From NCBI GenBank assembly GCA_947575235.1, contig CANPMT010000007.1:1-64000 (forward strand): a stretch of DNA of 64,000 nucleotides, in the 5' to 3' direction. This DNA is from an uncultured Porphyromonadaceae bacterium. Its GTDB lineage: Bacteria; Bacteroidota; Bacteroidia; Bacteroidales; Muribaculaceae. Below the pieces are notes generated by a model. The model had not been told where the DNA came from. It ran no database searches and was given only the letters and a program-made list of their open reading frames with translations. The translations under genes were made by a program, and so were the position numbers. This document shows positions 23,970-32,130 of the stretch, piece after piece. Position 1 is the first letter of the stretch. Each line of letters begins with the position of its first letter.

Positions 23970-26900
23970 ATGAGAAAATTCTACAACTCATTGTTGATGG
24001 CGACAATGGTCATGGTTCCGTTGTCGGCTCAGGCTGCTCCACCGGGAGCAGGGAGGCCGTCAGGTTTCAGCCTTGAAAAATTCAGATACAAGGCAAAAAG
24101 TCCCGCCTCACGTATGAAAGTTTCTCCCTCTGTTACGCTTCCGGGCTCAGATTCGTTCGAGTATATCGACGCTCCGGATGGGAGCACATGGTTCTACACC
24201 GTGAAGTATGAATATGAACAGAGAGAGGCTGAGAGTTACACCTATGAGGCACTGGCCTCCTATAGGTTTGATATCTATGATTCCGACCTTCAGTATTACG
24301 GGTCGGTGAGCGACAAGGTGCATCTGCGCGAAGGTGAGATAAAGGCAGTTGACGTCAGCCTCGTGCCTCAGCTCACAAAGAAGTTTTTCAACTTTGACGA
24401 CAAATATGAGGTGATGGTGGCCTATGCCTGCAACACACCCAACTATGTCAACAACTACCGCACACTTGTCTATTCGCTCGGAGGCGCTCAGGATGAAGAG
24501 GGCAACGACAAGGTAGTTCTGGAGATGGATGGTCTGCTGAGTGATGTGCTCAACGCCTCCAGGGATGTATGGTCGGAAGAGTTCTACATGACTTTCGCCT
24601 ATGAATATCAGGTGGAGCCTGTGGATGACACATTACAGGCCATACGCGATTCGTATATGTCGAAAATCGAGGTCTACTCAAAGGCTTCCTATGGCTCCGA
24701 CGGTCCGAAGCTTGTGCTTGAGAAAGACCTCTCCCTGTCGCGTTATCAGGGCGACCAGCAGTATGTGGCGCCCGTTATGTCGCTATTCAGCGACAGCACT
24801 CCCTATTATGTGATATGCGAATATGAGAAGCCATTCGTCCAGGTTGAGGAGCCGGAGATATCTGATGACTTCAGCTTCAATATCGTGGAGACCCAGACAG
24901 AGGATAACAATCTCATTGTATCCATCTACAAACTGGGTCAGTCTGTGGTGACCGACCCTGTGCAGGTGACATCCATACCGGTTGTCAAGGATACTGACCC
25001 TGACGTCTATTTCTCATATTACAGTGTGGGCGCGCTCGGCTACCGCGATGATGTGGTGTTTGCCAAGGATGGCACCGCTTCATTCGTCGTCACCAAGTGG
25101 AACTACCTCATATCAGACGATGATAACTACGCCAACTATTATTACAAATATGACAGCCGTGGCGAACGTGAGTTCACCATCTTCGAACTTGCAGATTCCT
25201 CACTTGCAATGACCGACGTTGAGGGATTCGCTCCGCAATATATGTTTGTGAAGGCACAGGGTGGCGATTATGATTTCTGTTTCGTGAACATGACCAACGG
25301 CGAGATCGAGAGCCAATTCAATTATCAGATAGATGAGAACGGTAAGAAACAGGCGCTCCTTGCCAACCTCGACCGTGTGGCATACGGCGATTCATACTGC
25401 TATGTGGCCGAAATGCGCACTCCCGGTCTGGATGCCGACGGCAACGACATAATGCGTATAGCCTGGATCAATCCCGACGGCACCCTCAATCATGTGGATG
25501 AGGTGAACATGGGCACACGTGTGCAGCTTGCCCAGTGCTATATCGATGCCGGAGTTCTCTCCCCCTACCTTTTCAATACGGATGATGCCTACGAGTATAT
25601 GGTGCTTGTGAAACGCACCATCTCCGGCTCACGTGCGCAGGAGGAATTGCTGGTGGCGCAGCCTAAGAATACGCTGAATCCCGACGGCTACACCCTGCTG
25701 CAGTTAGGTCCGGATGCCGAGAAAGGTAGCATCGGGATGATTATGCCGCTCAATCTTGACAGCGACCCACGTCTGTTGGTAGTGTACAGAGGTGATAGTT
25801 ACACACAGGATTTCTATACACTTCCGCTTGAGAGTTTCAAAGGTGGCGACGGCACTCAGGAGAATCCTTATCAGATAGCCAATATCGGAGATTTCCGTGA
25901 GATACGCCGTAACCTCAACGGTTATTACACCGTGGTGAGCGACATTGACGCGTCGGCACTGGAACTTGCCTCTATCGGCAGCTCCACCAAACCCTTCACA
26001 GGGCATATAGATGGCGGTGGCCATACCATCAGCAATCTGAAAGTCAACGACGCCAAGGGTGGCGCGATCTTCGCCACAGTCTCGAATGCGTCGATAAGCA
26101 ATCTCAATTTCCTGAATGCCGAGGTTGTGATGAAGGCAGAGACATCGAATGCGCTCATAGCCCGTTCATTCATGAACTCCATCCTCGACAATGTTCATGT
26201 ACGCGGCCTTCTGGCAGAGGCAGATAGGGAGGATGACACAAAATTCGGAGGTCTTGTAGGAGAGATGGCCATAGGGTCGGTTATCAAAGACTGTTCGGTA
26301 AGCAACGCCCGTATCTCTGTGCCCGGAAGCAGCTCATTCTACGCGGTAGGTGGTCTGGCGGCTGTAGGGAAGACCGGTTCATCAATCGTGTCAAGTTCAT
26401 TCATCGGCAGCATAGAGGCCGGTGAGAATCTTGGCGGCATAATAGGAGAGGCCGACAAAGATGGCGTGTTCACAGATTGTCATGTCGATGCCGACCTCAA
26501 GGCGGCTAATACAGTGGGTGGAATCATCGGCACCAGCGCCCGTGCCACTGTGCGCAACTGCTATGTGGAGGGCACTGTGGAGGTGACTTCCAAGGCCCGC
26601 AAGGGTGGCTACAAGGCTGGTGGTATCGTAGGTTCACTTGCCACTTACTATGGCGAACAGCAGGAGGGTGCGCGTCAGCGCGCGGCAGCCTCTCCGGTAA
26701 TCATTGAGGGTAACTTTGTCAACCTCGAGAAGATGACCGCTCCCGACGATGCGGCGGCACTTGGAGTGATGGAGAACAGCATACACCGTATAGCCGGCTA
26801 TACCTCCTACAACAATGCCGAGATTGACTGGGAGAACACAGAAGACTTCGAGAATCCTGTCTACCTCCCTGTAATTCCGGAGACAGGTCTTGCCAACAAT

Positions 26901-27602
26901 CATGCCATAGCATCGCTTGCCATTCCCGGAGAGGATTATGAGCGTATTCCGGAATCGGTTGACGGAGGTATGGTGACAGACGACGAGCTTAATGCGGAGT
27001 TCTTCGCAGGTCTGGGATTCCGTTACGGCGAGGATAGCGCCAATCCATGGAGAGAGGTTCCGGAGACCGATCCCTCGCTCCATCATGAGCAGGGCGCCCT
27101 CTTCCTTTTGCCTGAGATTACGGCAGTCGAGGGTCAGCAGTTCAACGCCGACCTTCTTGTGATCTCACGTTCAGAAGTAGCCGTTGATGAGGTAGCCGAC
27201 AGTTTCTTCTGCGATTCAGATAATGAGTCGGTAGCCTATATGAACGGAGAGATGGCATATGAGTCAAATCTTCTCACATTAGGTTTCGATGCAGTCAAGG
27301 AGGGTGAGGCCAATATCACGGCCAACGTACTTGGCAATGAGGCCCGATTCAGAGTGAATGTAATCAAGGATGACTCAGGTGTGAAGGGTGTTGAGGATGC
27401 CGCCGGGCAGATGAGGATAGCATATGACGGCTCATCACTGGTGTGCCCCGGCGCGGATCTGACACTCTATTCAATCAATGGTGTGAAGGTGGCAGACGGC
27501 AACGGAGAGGTGAGGGTGAGCTCACTTCAGAAAGGTGTCTACACCGCAGTGGCGGTAAGCGCTGATGGCAACCGCGCCACACTGACTATAATAATCAGAT
27601 AA
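23970..27602 (+). CDS. Large secreted GLUG-repeat, adhesin-like protein with T9SS-type C-terminus
   Basis: 1210 aa with a signal peptide (MRKFYNSLLMATMVMVPLSAQA). Residues about 30-620 are Tyr/Asp-rich beta sequence that I do not recognise. Residues about 623-890 hold GLUG-like repeats (GGLVGEMAIGSVIKDCSVS, GGIIGEADKDGVFTDCHVD, GGIIGTSARATVRNCYVEG), a right-handed beta-helix signature common in surface adhesins and IgA-protease-like proteins. Residues about 1040-1135 look like a Big_2-type Ig domain. The C-terminal tail (LYSINGVKVADG..SLQKGVYTAVAVS) matches the style of a type IX secretion sorting domain. It is the first gene of a two-gene operon, with 26 bases to the next. A surface or secreted adhesion role is inferred. 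Confidence 0.8.
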   Translation: MRKFYNSLLMATMVMVPLSAQAAPPGAGRPSGFSLEKFRYKAKSPASRMKVSPSVTLPGSDSFEYIDAPDGSTWFYTVKYEYEQREAESYTYEALASYRFDIYDSDLQYYGSVSDKVHLREGEIKAVDVSLVPQLTKKFFNFDDKYEVMVAYACNTPNYVNNYRTLVYSLGGAQDEEGNDKVVLEMDGLLSDVLNASRDVWSEEFYMTFAYEYQVEPVDDTLQAIRDSYMSKIEVYSKASYGSDGPKLVLEKDLSLSRYQGDQQYVAPVMSLFSDSTPYYVICEYEKPFVQVEEPEISDDFSFNIVETQTEDNNLIVSIYKLGQSVVTDPVQVTSIPVVKDTDPDVYFSYYSVGALGYRDDVVFAKDGTASFVVTKWNYLISDDDNYANYYYKYDSRGEREFTIFELADSSLAMTDVEGFAPQYMFVKAQGGDYDFCFVNMTNGEIESQFNYQIDENGKKQALLANLDRVAYGDSYCYVAEMRTPGLDADGNDIMRIAWINPDGTLNHVDEVNMGTRVQLAQCYIDAGVLSPYLFNTDDAYEYMVLVKRTISGSRAQEELLVAQPKNTLNPDGYTLLQLGPDAEKGSIGMIMPLNLDSDPRLLVVYRGDSYTQDFYTLPLESFKGGDGTQENPYQIANIGDFREIRRNLNGYYTVVSDIDASALELASIGSSTKPFTGHIDGGGHTISNLKVNDAKGGAIFATVSNASISNLNFLNAEVVMKAETSNALIARSFMNSILDNVHVRGLLAEADREDDTKFGGLVGEMAIGSVIKDCSVSNARISVPGSSSFYAVGGLAAVGKTGSSIVSSSFIGSIEAGENLGGIIGEADKDGVFTDCHVDADLKAANTVGGIIGTSARATVRNCYVEGTVEVTSKARKGGYKAGGIVGSLATYYGEQQEGARQRAAASPVIIEGNFVNLEKMTAPDDAAALGVMENSIHRIAGYTSYNNAEIDWENTEDFENPVYLPVIPETGLANNHAIASLAIPGEDYERIPESVDGGMVTDDELNAEFFAGLGFRYGEDSANPWREVPETDPSLHHEQGALFLLPEITAVEGQQFNADLLVISRSEVAVDEVADSFFCDSDNESVAYMNGEMAYESNLLTLGFDAVKEGEANITANVLGNEARFRVNVIKDDSGVKGVEDAAGQMRIAYDGSSLVCPGADLTLYSINGVKVADGNGEVRVSSLQKGVYTAVAVSADGNRATLTIIIR

Positions 27603-27628
27603 CCTATACTAACTAAAACCAACTGACT

Positions 27629-29929
27629 ATGACCAGACATCTATTACTGACCATAGCTATCGCAGCCGCAGGCTCGTTGCTTCAGGAAGCCGACGCCCAG
27701 TATCTGCAGGTCAACGGCATGACACCCTCACCGGGTGCCACTGTCAAGAGCCTCTCGACAGTGAAAATCGAATTCGGTCTCAACACCGGCGAGGGTATGG
27801 CAATGCCCATTGTCGATGATTTCTCCGGCATAACCCTCACAAGTGGTGACGGGGCCGCGGTGAGCGCCACAGAGGTGACCTCCGATGTCGACAACTGGCC
27901 CATCAACACTGTCATCATCAATTTCCCGGCAGTGACGGCTCCCGGCACATACACACTCTCGGTTCCGGCCGATGTGTTCGCCGAGTGTGTATGGAGCGAC
28001 GAGGCCGACAACTTCCTGCCCCTTGAGGAACTCACCAATAGTCCGATTTCAGCGGTATATACGGTAAGCGCGGATGCCGCCTCGGTGTTCGACAACTATA
28101 TACTGACACCGGCCGCCGGTTCGAAAGTGGCCCGTATATCGGAGATAGGGTTGAGCTTCCCTGATGCTCCCTATTCTATAGAGCGTAACGACGAACTGGA
28201 GGTGACCATCAGCAACGGCACCACCACATATCCCGGCACAGTGGGAGGCTGGGGTAACGAGAATATCACAATCTTCTTCGAGGAGGGTTATGACGAGGTC
28301 GTGATCAGTGAAGAGGGTATGTGGAAACTGTGTGTTCCCCAGGGTCTCTTCAGTGCCGACGGTGAGGAGAGCCCCGCAATCGAGGCTGAATATGAGGTCA
28401 CGACCAACGTGGATTTCCCCGTTACCTTTGAACCGGCCAACGGCTCGACACAGGAATTGCCCGACGGTCATGCCGTCAATGTCAATTTCATGTTTGACAC
28501 AGCTTCAGAGGTTGACCTCTCACCTTATTATGATGATGCCTTTATCCGTGTGAGCTACAACGGGCAGCCCATAGCCAAGGTGAGCAACGCTCTCAATGAT
28601 TACGGGTGGCAGGCGGTCGACAACTGGGGTGACCCGCTCTACACCGTGCGTCTTAACAAGGATATCTTCACCACGAACGGCGAACTTCTGATAGAGGCCG
28701 ACAAGGGAGCGTTCACAGTCGACGGACTCCCCTCACCAGAGATCACCTACACTCTGAAATTCGGTGAGAACAGGACTTTCGACTACATCCTCACCCCCGA
28801 GGCCGGAGCTTACGACGAACTTCAGTCGTTCTCACTCACATTCCTGGAGTCAAATACAATCGAGTTGGTTGAAGGATCGTATATCGTACTTACAGGAGAG
28901 AGGGTTTATCAGCAGTATAAAGTTGACATTCTCCAGCCCGATTGTTACTGTCCCGAATCAGCTTGGATTACTTTTGATCCGGCTCCATACGTGGCAGGAG
29001 ATTACCGTCTCATCATCGAGGAGGGAGCGTTCATCATAGACGGCACCTATCTGAGTCCGGCCATCACGGTTGACTACACGCTCAACCGTGTCACCGAGAT
29101 TGACATGAGCTGCAATCCTTCGCCCGAGGGAGAGAAAGTGATAGCCGAGGATTACGGCACATATGTGGCCTTTGTATTTGCCGAGGATGAGAAGGTTGTG
29201 CCGCAGGGTGGTTTCGCCGATAAGATTTCGGTTGAATTTGACGGAGTGACTTTGACCCGCGACACCGACTATGCTATCGAGGTAGGTGGAGAGGATGCCT
29301 TCAAGGTGCTTGTCAACATCGAGGGTAACAGTCCCTACGTAGGTAAGGAGGGTGAGCTGAAAGTCACCATCGGAGCCGGCGCGTTCACAATCGGCGGAGA
29401 GGAATTCGAGGGCACAAGCCACACATGGCAGGTGGTACGTCCCAAGACCTACGGGTTTGTACTTGATCCGGAAGCGGGAGCCACTGTCAAGAGTCTGGAG
29501 ACAATTACAGTAAGTTTCCCTGCGGCCGAGACAGCCACACTTTTCCGCAACAACTACATAACGTTGCGTGCGGCCGACTATTCAGGCTACTTCCAGAATC
29601 CGGCCTCTGCCGAGGCTATCGAAGGGTTGGGTTGTCCGGCCTACAAGCTGACATTCGATCCGGCTCCCGATAAGGATGGTGATTATGTGCTTTCGTTCAA
29701 CTACTACGCGTTCCAGTTTGACGGTGTTCAGAATTCGGAGAATTATGACGTTACCTACACACTCGACACCCTCAACAGTGTTGACGAGATAAAGGGAGCG
29801 GCTGAGAATGTGACGGTTTACTCGGTAGATGGGCGCAAGGTGCTCGACAACGCGGCTCCGGAAGCGCTGGAGCAGCTCAGCGACGGCCTCTACATAGTGA
29901 ACGGAAAGAAAGTCCTGGTGAGGAAGTAA
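27629..29929 (+). CDS. Secreted protein of six Ig-like repeats with C-terminal tail
   Basis: 766 aa with a signal peptide (MTRHLLLTIAIAAAGSLLQEADA). Six tandem units of roughly 110-120 residues each begin with a variant of TPSPGATVKSLSTVKIEF: near residues 30, 155, 263, 385, 485 and 610 (e.g. LTPAAGSKVARISEIGLSF, LDPEAGATVKSLETITVSF). This resembles bacterial Ig-like (Big_5-type) beta-sandwiches. The tail VYSVDGRKVLDN..GLYIVNGKKVLVRK is the secretion-type C-terminus seen elsewhere here. Units 1 and 6 share ATVKSL, suggesting recent duplication. It is cotranscribed with the GLUG protein and is probably a surface stalk or structural partner. Confidence 0.8.
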   Translation: MTRHLLLTIAIAAAGSLLQEADAQYLQVNGMTPSPGATVKSLSTVKIEFGLNTGEGMAMPIVDDFSGITLTSGDGAAVSATEVTSDVDNWPINTVIINFPAVTAPGTYTLSVPADVFAECVWSDEADNFLPLEELTNSPISAVYTVSADAASVFDNYILTPAAGSKVARISEIGLSFPDAPYSIERNDELEVTISNGTTTYPGTVGGWGNENITIFFEEGYDEVVISEEGMWKLCVPQGLFSADGEESPAIEAEYEVTTNVDFPVTFEPANGSTQELPDGHAVNVNFMFDTASEVDLSPYYDDAFIRVSYNGQPIAKVSNALNDYGWQAVDNWGDPLYTVRLNKDIFTTNGELLIEADKGAFTVDGLPSPEITYTLKFGENRTFDYILTPEAGAYDELQSFSLTFLESNTIELVEGSYIVLTGERVYQQYKVDILQPDCYCPESAWITFDPAPYVAGDYRLIIEEGAFIIDGTYLSPAITVDYTLNRVTEIDMSCNPSPEGEKVIAEDYGTYVAFVFAEDEKVVPQGGFADKISVEFDGVTLTRDTDYAIEVGGEDAFKVLVNIEGNSPYVGKEGELKVTIGAGAFTIGGEEFEGTSHTWQVVRPKTYGFVLDPEAGATVKSLETITVSFPAAETATLFRNNYITLRAADYSGYFQNPASAEAIEGLGCPAYKLTFDPAPDKDGDYVLSFNYYAFQFDGVQNSENYDVTYTLDTLNSVDEIKGAAENVTVYSVDGRKVLDNAAPEALEQLSDGLYIVNGKKVLVRK

Positions 29930-29991
29930 CCCGAATCAGGCAGTAAGCCAACTGACTTAGTGCCACCACACAAGCACATACTACAAACGCG

Positions 29992-30023
29992 AAGCTCCGG
30001 GCCAACCAGCCCGGAGCTTTTTC
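29992..30023 (+). terminator. Terminator of the secreted repeat-protein operon
   Basis: An 11-bp perfect stem AAGCTCCGGGC / GCCCGGAGCTT (29992-30002 with 30009-30019) is followed by TTTTC. Confidence 0.9.
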
Positions 30024-30057
30024 GTAAGAATATTTATTTGAAAAATTGATAAAAAAT

Positions 30058-30088
30058 TTTGTGGGGATAAAAAATTGAGTTAAATTTG
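30058..30088 (+). promoter_or_regulatory. Promoter of the cobalamin-riboswitch operon
   Basis: A -33 TTTG (30058-30061), a 19-bp spacer and TAAATTTG (30081-30088) match the consensus. Transcription would begin about 25 bases before the riboswitch. Confidence 0.85.
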
Positions 30089-30118
30089 CGGCAGAATAAC
30101 ATTTTGAAACCAATACAG

Positions 30119-30312
30119 TTCTGGTGTCATGCTTTTACCGGGTATCCCGGTAGAAGATGGCTTAAAAGGGAATCGGGTGAGAATCCCGGACAGTCCCGCT
30201 GCTGTGAGTTCCGAAAAAAGCAGTCACAAATCGTGTCACTGGCAAATCTGCGAAAGATGCCGGGAAGGCCGTGGCTGTGGAACGAGTCAGAAGACCTGCC
30301 AGAATTGCTTTT
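30119..30312 (+). promoter_or_regulatory. Cobalamin (adenosylcobalamin-type) riboswitch
   Basis: Core elements are visible in order: AAAAGGGAATCGGGTGAGAA, CCCGGACAGTCCCGCTGCTGTGA, a CACTGG element, GCCGGGAAGG, and the B12 box GAGTCAGAAGACCTGCC (30284-30300). This is the conserved cobalamin aptamer order. It lies in the 5' leader of a six-gene operon. An 8-bp hairpin ACGTCTTC / GAAGACGT (30402-30422) follows before the ATG at 30457 without a T-tract, so control may be at translation start rather than termination. High corrinoid should reduce expression of the capture genes. Boundaries are approximate. Confidence 0.95.
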
Positions 30313-30456
30313 CAGCAAAAGCTCTCGAGGGTTAGAGCGTGCTGACGATTCTGTGCTTGCCAACAAGACCAGCTCGTTATCATGCGTTAACCTCCGATAG
30401 ACGTCTTCAAAAAGAAGACGTGTTGTAATAAATATCAACTAATTAACCAACAACGC

Positions 30457-32016
30457 ATGAAAAGAATTTTATCTTTCGCAGCGGCATTACTCGCTTTCAC
30501 AGCGGTAAATGCAGAGGATTACGAGTTGAGAGTTCTCACTTTTGAGGACTCCGACTACGCAACCAACAATGGTGTATCCGGCTACTGGTCCGGATTGATC
30601 GACGAGCCTCAGTATGGAGGTGAACTTCTCTATGGAGAGGGCGGTGGTGACATGGGTTCAACCGGTCAGGTGCTTGGCTACCGCTGGTTTGACAACAACA
30701 ACACCTTCCTGCAGTCAGCATTCCCGGAAAATTTCGGTGGTCAGCAGATGTATTGGGGTGGCGGGCATGCTATCTCAAACTATTGGGACAGTGAGATTGC
30801 CAATGGTGACTACGAGCATCAGCTTTCAGTATATGCGCGTGGAGAGAGTGGTGACGGTAGAGGTGGTCATGGTCATAATGGCTCAGATAATTTCTGTGTG
30901 CATTATGGGTATAAGGATGATTACTCGGAGTCAATCGGTATGGAGAATCTTCCCTACTTCGAATTCGCAGATGGAGCATACCGAACCATCGACCACATGT
31001 ATGTGAATCTCAATACCTATCTGGCCAACTGCATTGCCAACGGCAATGACCTCACCTCAAGTCTCGGAGAGGGTGAGTATGTGAGAGTGGTAGCAACCGG
31101 TTACAGATCGCGAGGTACAAAAACGGCATTATTTGACCTTGCTTCTGAAGATGGTACTGTTATTGGGGATTGGACAAAATGGGATTTGTCTGGGTTAGGT
31201 GATGTAACGAAGGTAGATTTCAATATTGTCGGAAGCAGTGATAACGGTTATGGATTCTCTCAGCCGGCATATTTCTGCTATGATGATGTGGCTGTGCGTT
31301 TCCCTGCAAGTGGGAATGGGGTTGCTACCCAGCAGAAAGTGGAAGCTCTTTCTGAGGAGGAAGATGGAGAAGATGTGATTTATAAGATGGTTGTGAATCC
31401 GGATTATGATGAACCAAATGACGAATCAATAATTCGATTGAGTGGGGATGTCCCGGAAGGCGTGTTCGGATTATTTGAGACTAATAAGATTTGGGAAACG
31501 TATCTTGAACCTGATGCTTATATTACGGTGACACTTAAAGGAATGCCTGATAATGCTGTCATTACAAAAATAGAATCTAATGTAGGGGTGCCAAGTACTG
31601 GAGGAGCAGGCGTTATAACTTGCTCAAACGATGGTGTGGATTTTGCGAATCTTGCTTTTTGTGGACGTTTCATTCCGGAAGATCATGGTATTGTTGTTCA
31701 TGAAGAGGGAAATTTTGGAGATTCGTTTGCTACCCTTGAACATGAGATATTTGATCCGGAACATGCAAGGTGTAAAGGTGATTTTGTGATATATAGTGAA
31801 AATGTAAATCTGAGTCATCTTGGAAAGCAATACACAACTTACGTTCACATTACTGAGCATACGATTTATTATAAACTTGACAACTCTGTAGGAGTGAACG
31901 GTGTTGAGGCCGAGCAGTATGTTGATGACTCTTACTACACGCTTCAGGGTGTACGTGTTGATAATCCTACGAAGGGTATCTATATCCATAAGGGTAAGAA
32001 GGTAATCCTTAAATAA
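30457..32016 (+). CDS. DUF4465-type secreted protein, first gene of the B12 operon
   Basis: 519 aa with a signal peptide (MKRILSFAAALLAFTAVNA). Residues about 25-287 fit the DUF4465 pattern: LTFEDSDYATNNGVSGYWSG, a Gly/His-rich RGGHGHNGSDNFCVHYG, and YFCYDDVAVRF. The rest is beta-rich, and the tail YYTLQGVRVDNPTKGIYIHKGKKVILK is the shared C-terminal signal. DUF4465 genes are often found behind cobalamin riboswitches in Bacteroidales, so corrinoid binding or capture is likely, though unproven here. The 3' half is clearly more AT-rich than the 5' half and than neighbours. A 9-bp hairpin separates it from the BtuB gene. Confidence 0.8.
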   Translation: MKRILSFAAALLAFTAVNAEDYELRVLTFEDSDYATNNGVSGYWSGLIDEPQYGGELLYGEGGGDMGSTGQVLGYRWFDNNNTFLQSAFPENFGGQQMYWGGGHAISNYWDSEIANGDYEHQLSVYARGESGDGRGGHGHNGSDNFCVHYGYKDDYSESIGMENLPYFEFADGAYRTIDHMYVNLNTYLANCIANGNDLTSSLGEGEYVRVVATGYRSRGTKTALFDLASEDGTVIGDWTKWDLSGLGDVTKVDFNIVGSSDNGYGFSQPAYFCYDDVAVRFPASGNGVATQQKVEALSEEEDGEDVIYKMVVNPDYDEPNDESIIRLSGDVPEGVFGLFETNKIWETYLEPDAYITVTLKGMPDNAVITKIESNVGVPSTGGAGVITCSNDGVDFANLAFCGRFIPEDHGIVVHEEGNFGDSFATLEHEIFDPEHARCKGDFVIYSENVNLSHLGKQYTTYVHITEHTIYYKLDNSVGVNGVEAEQYVDDSYYTLQGVRVDNPTKGIYIHKGKKVILK

Positions 32017-32061
32017 AGCTAAGATTATCTCATTCAAAACAAACAAATAAAGCAAAAGGGG

Positions 32062-32086
32062 GTGCATCATACAAATCATGATGCAC
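32062..32086 (+). other. Intercistronic hairpin between the DUF4465 gene and btuB-like gene
   Basis: GTGCATCAT / ATGATGCAC (32062-32070 with 32078-32086) with a 7-base loop is followed by a pyrimidine tract TTCCTCTT. It could be a weak terminator that lowers downstream expression, or an RNA processing/stability element. Confidence 0.55.
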
Positions 32087-32130
32087 TTCCTCTTGCTCGT
32101 ATTATAATCCTTTAGCTAAGTTCATAGCTT

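Noticed and set aside
30086-30438. ORFs of about 68-104 aa on both strands in the B12 leader
   Set aside because: They cover the conserved cobalamin aptamer, and their codons follow RNA motifs rather than protein constraint.
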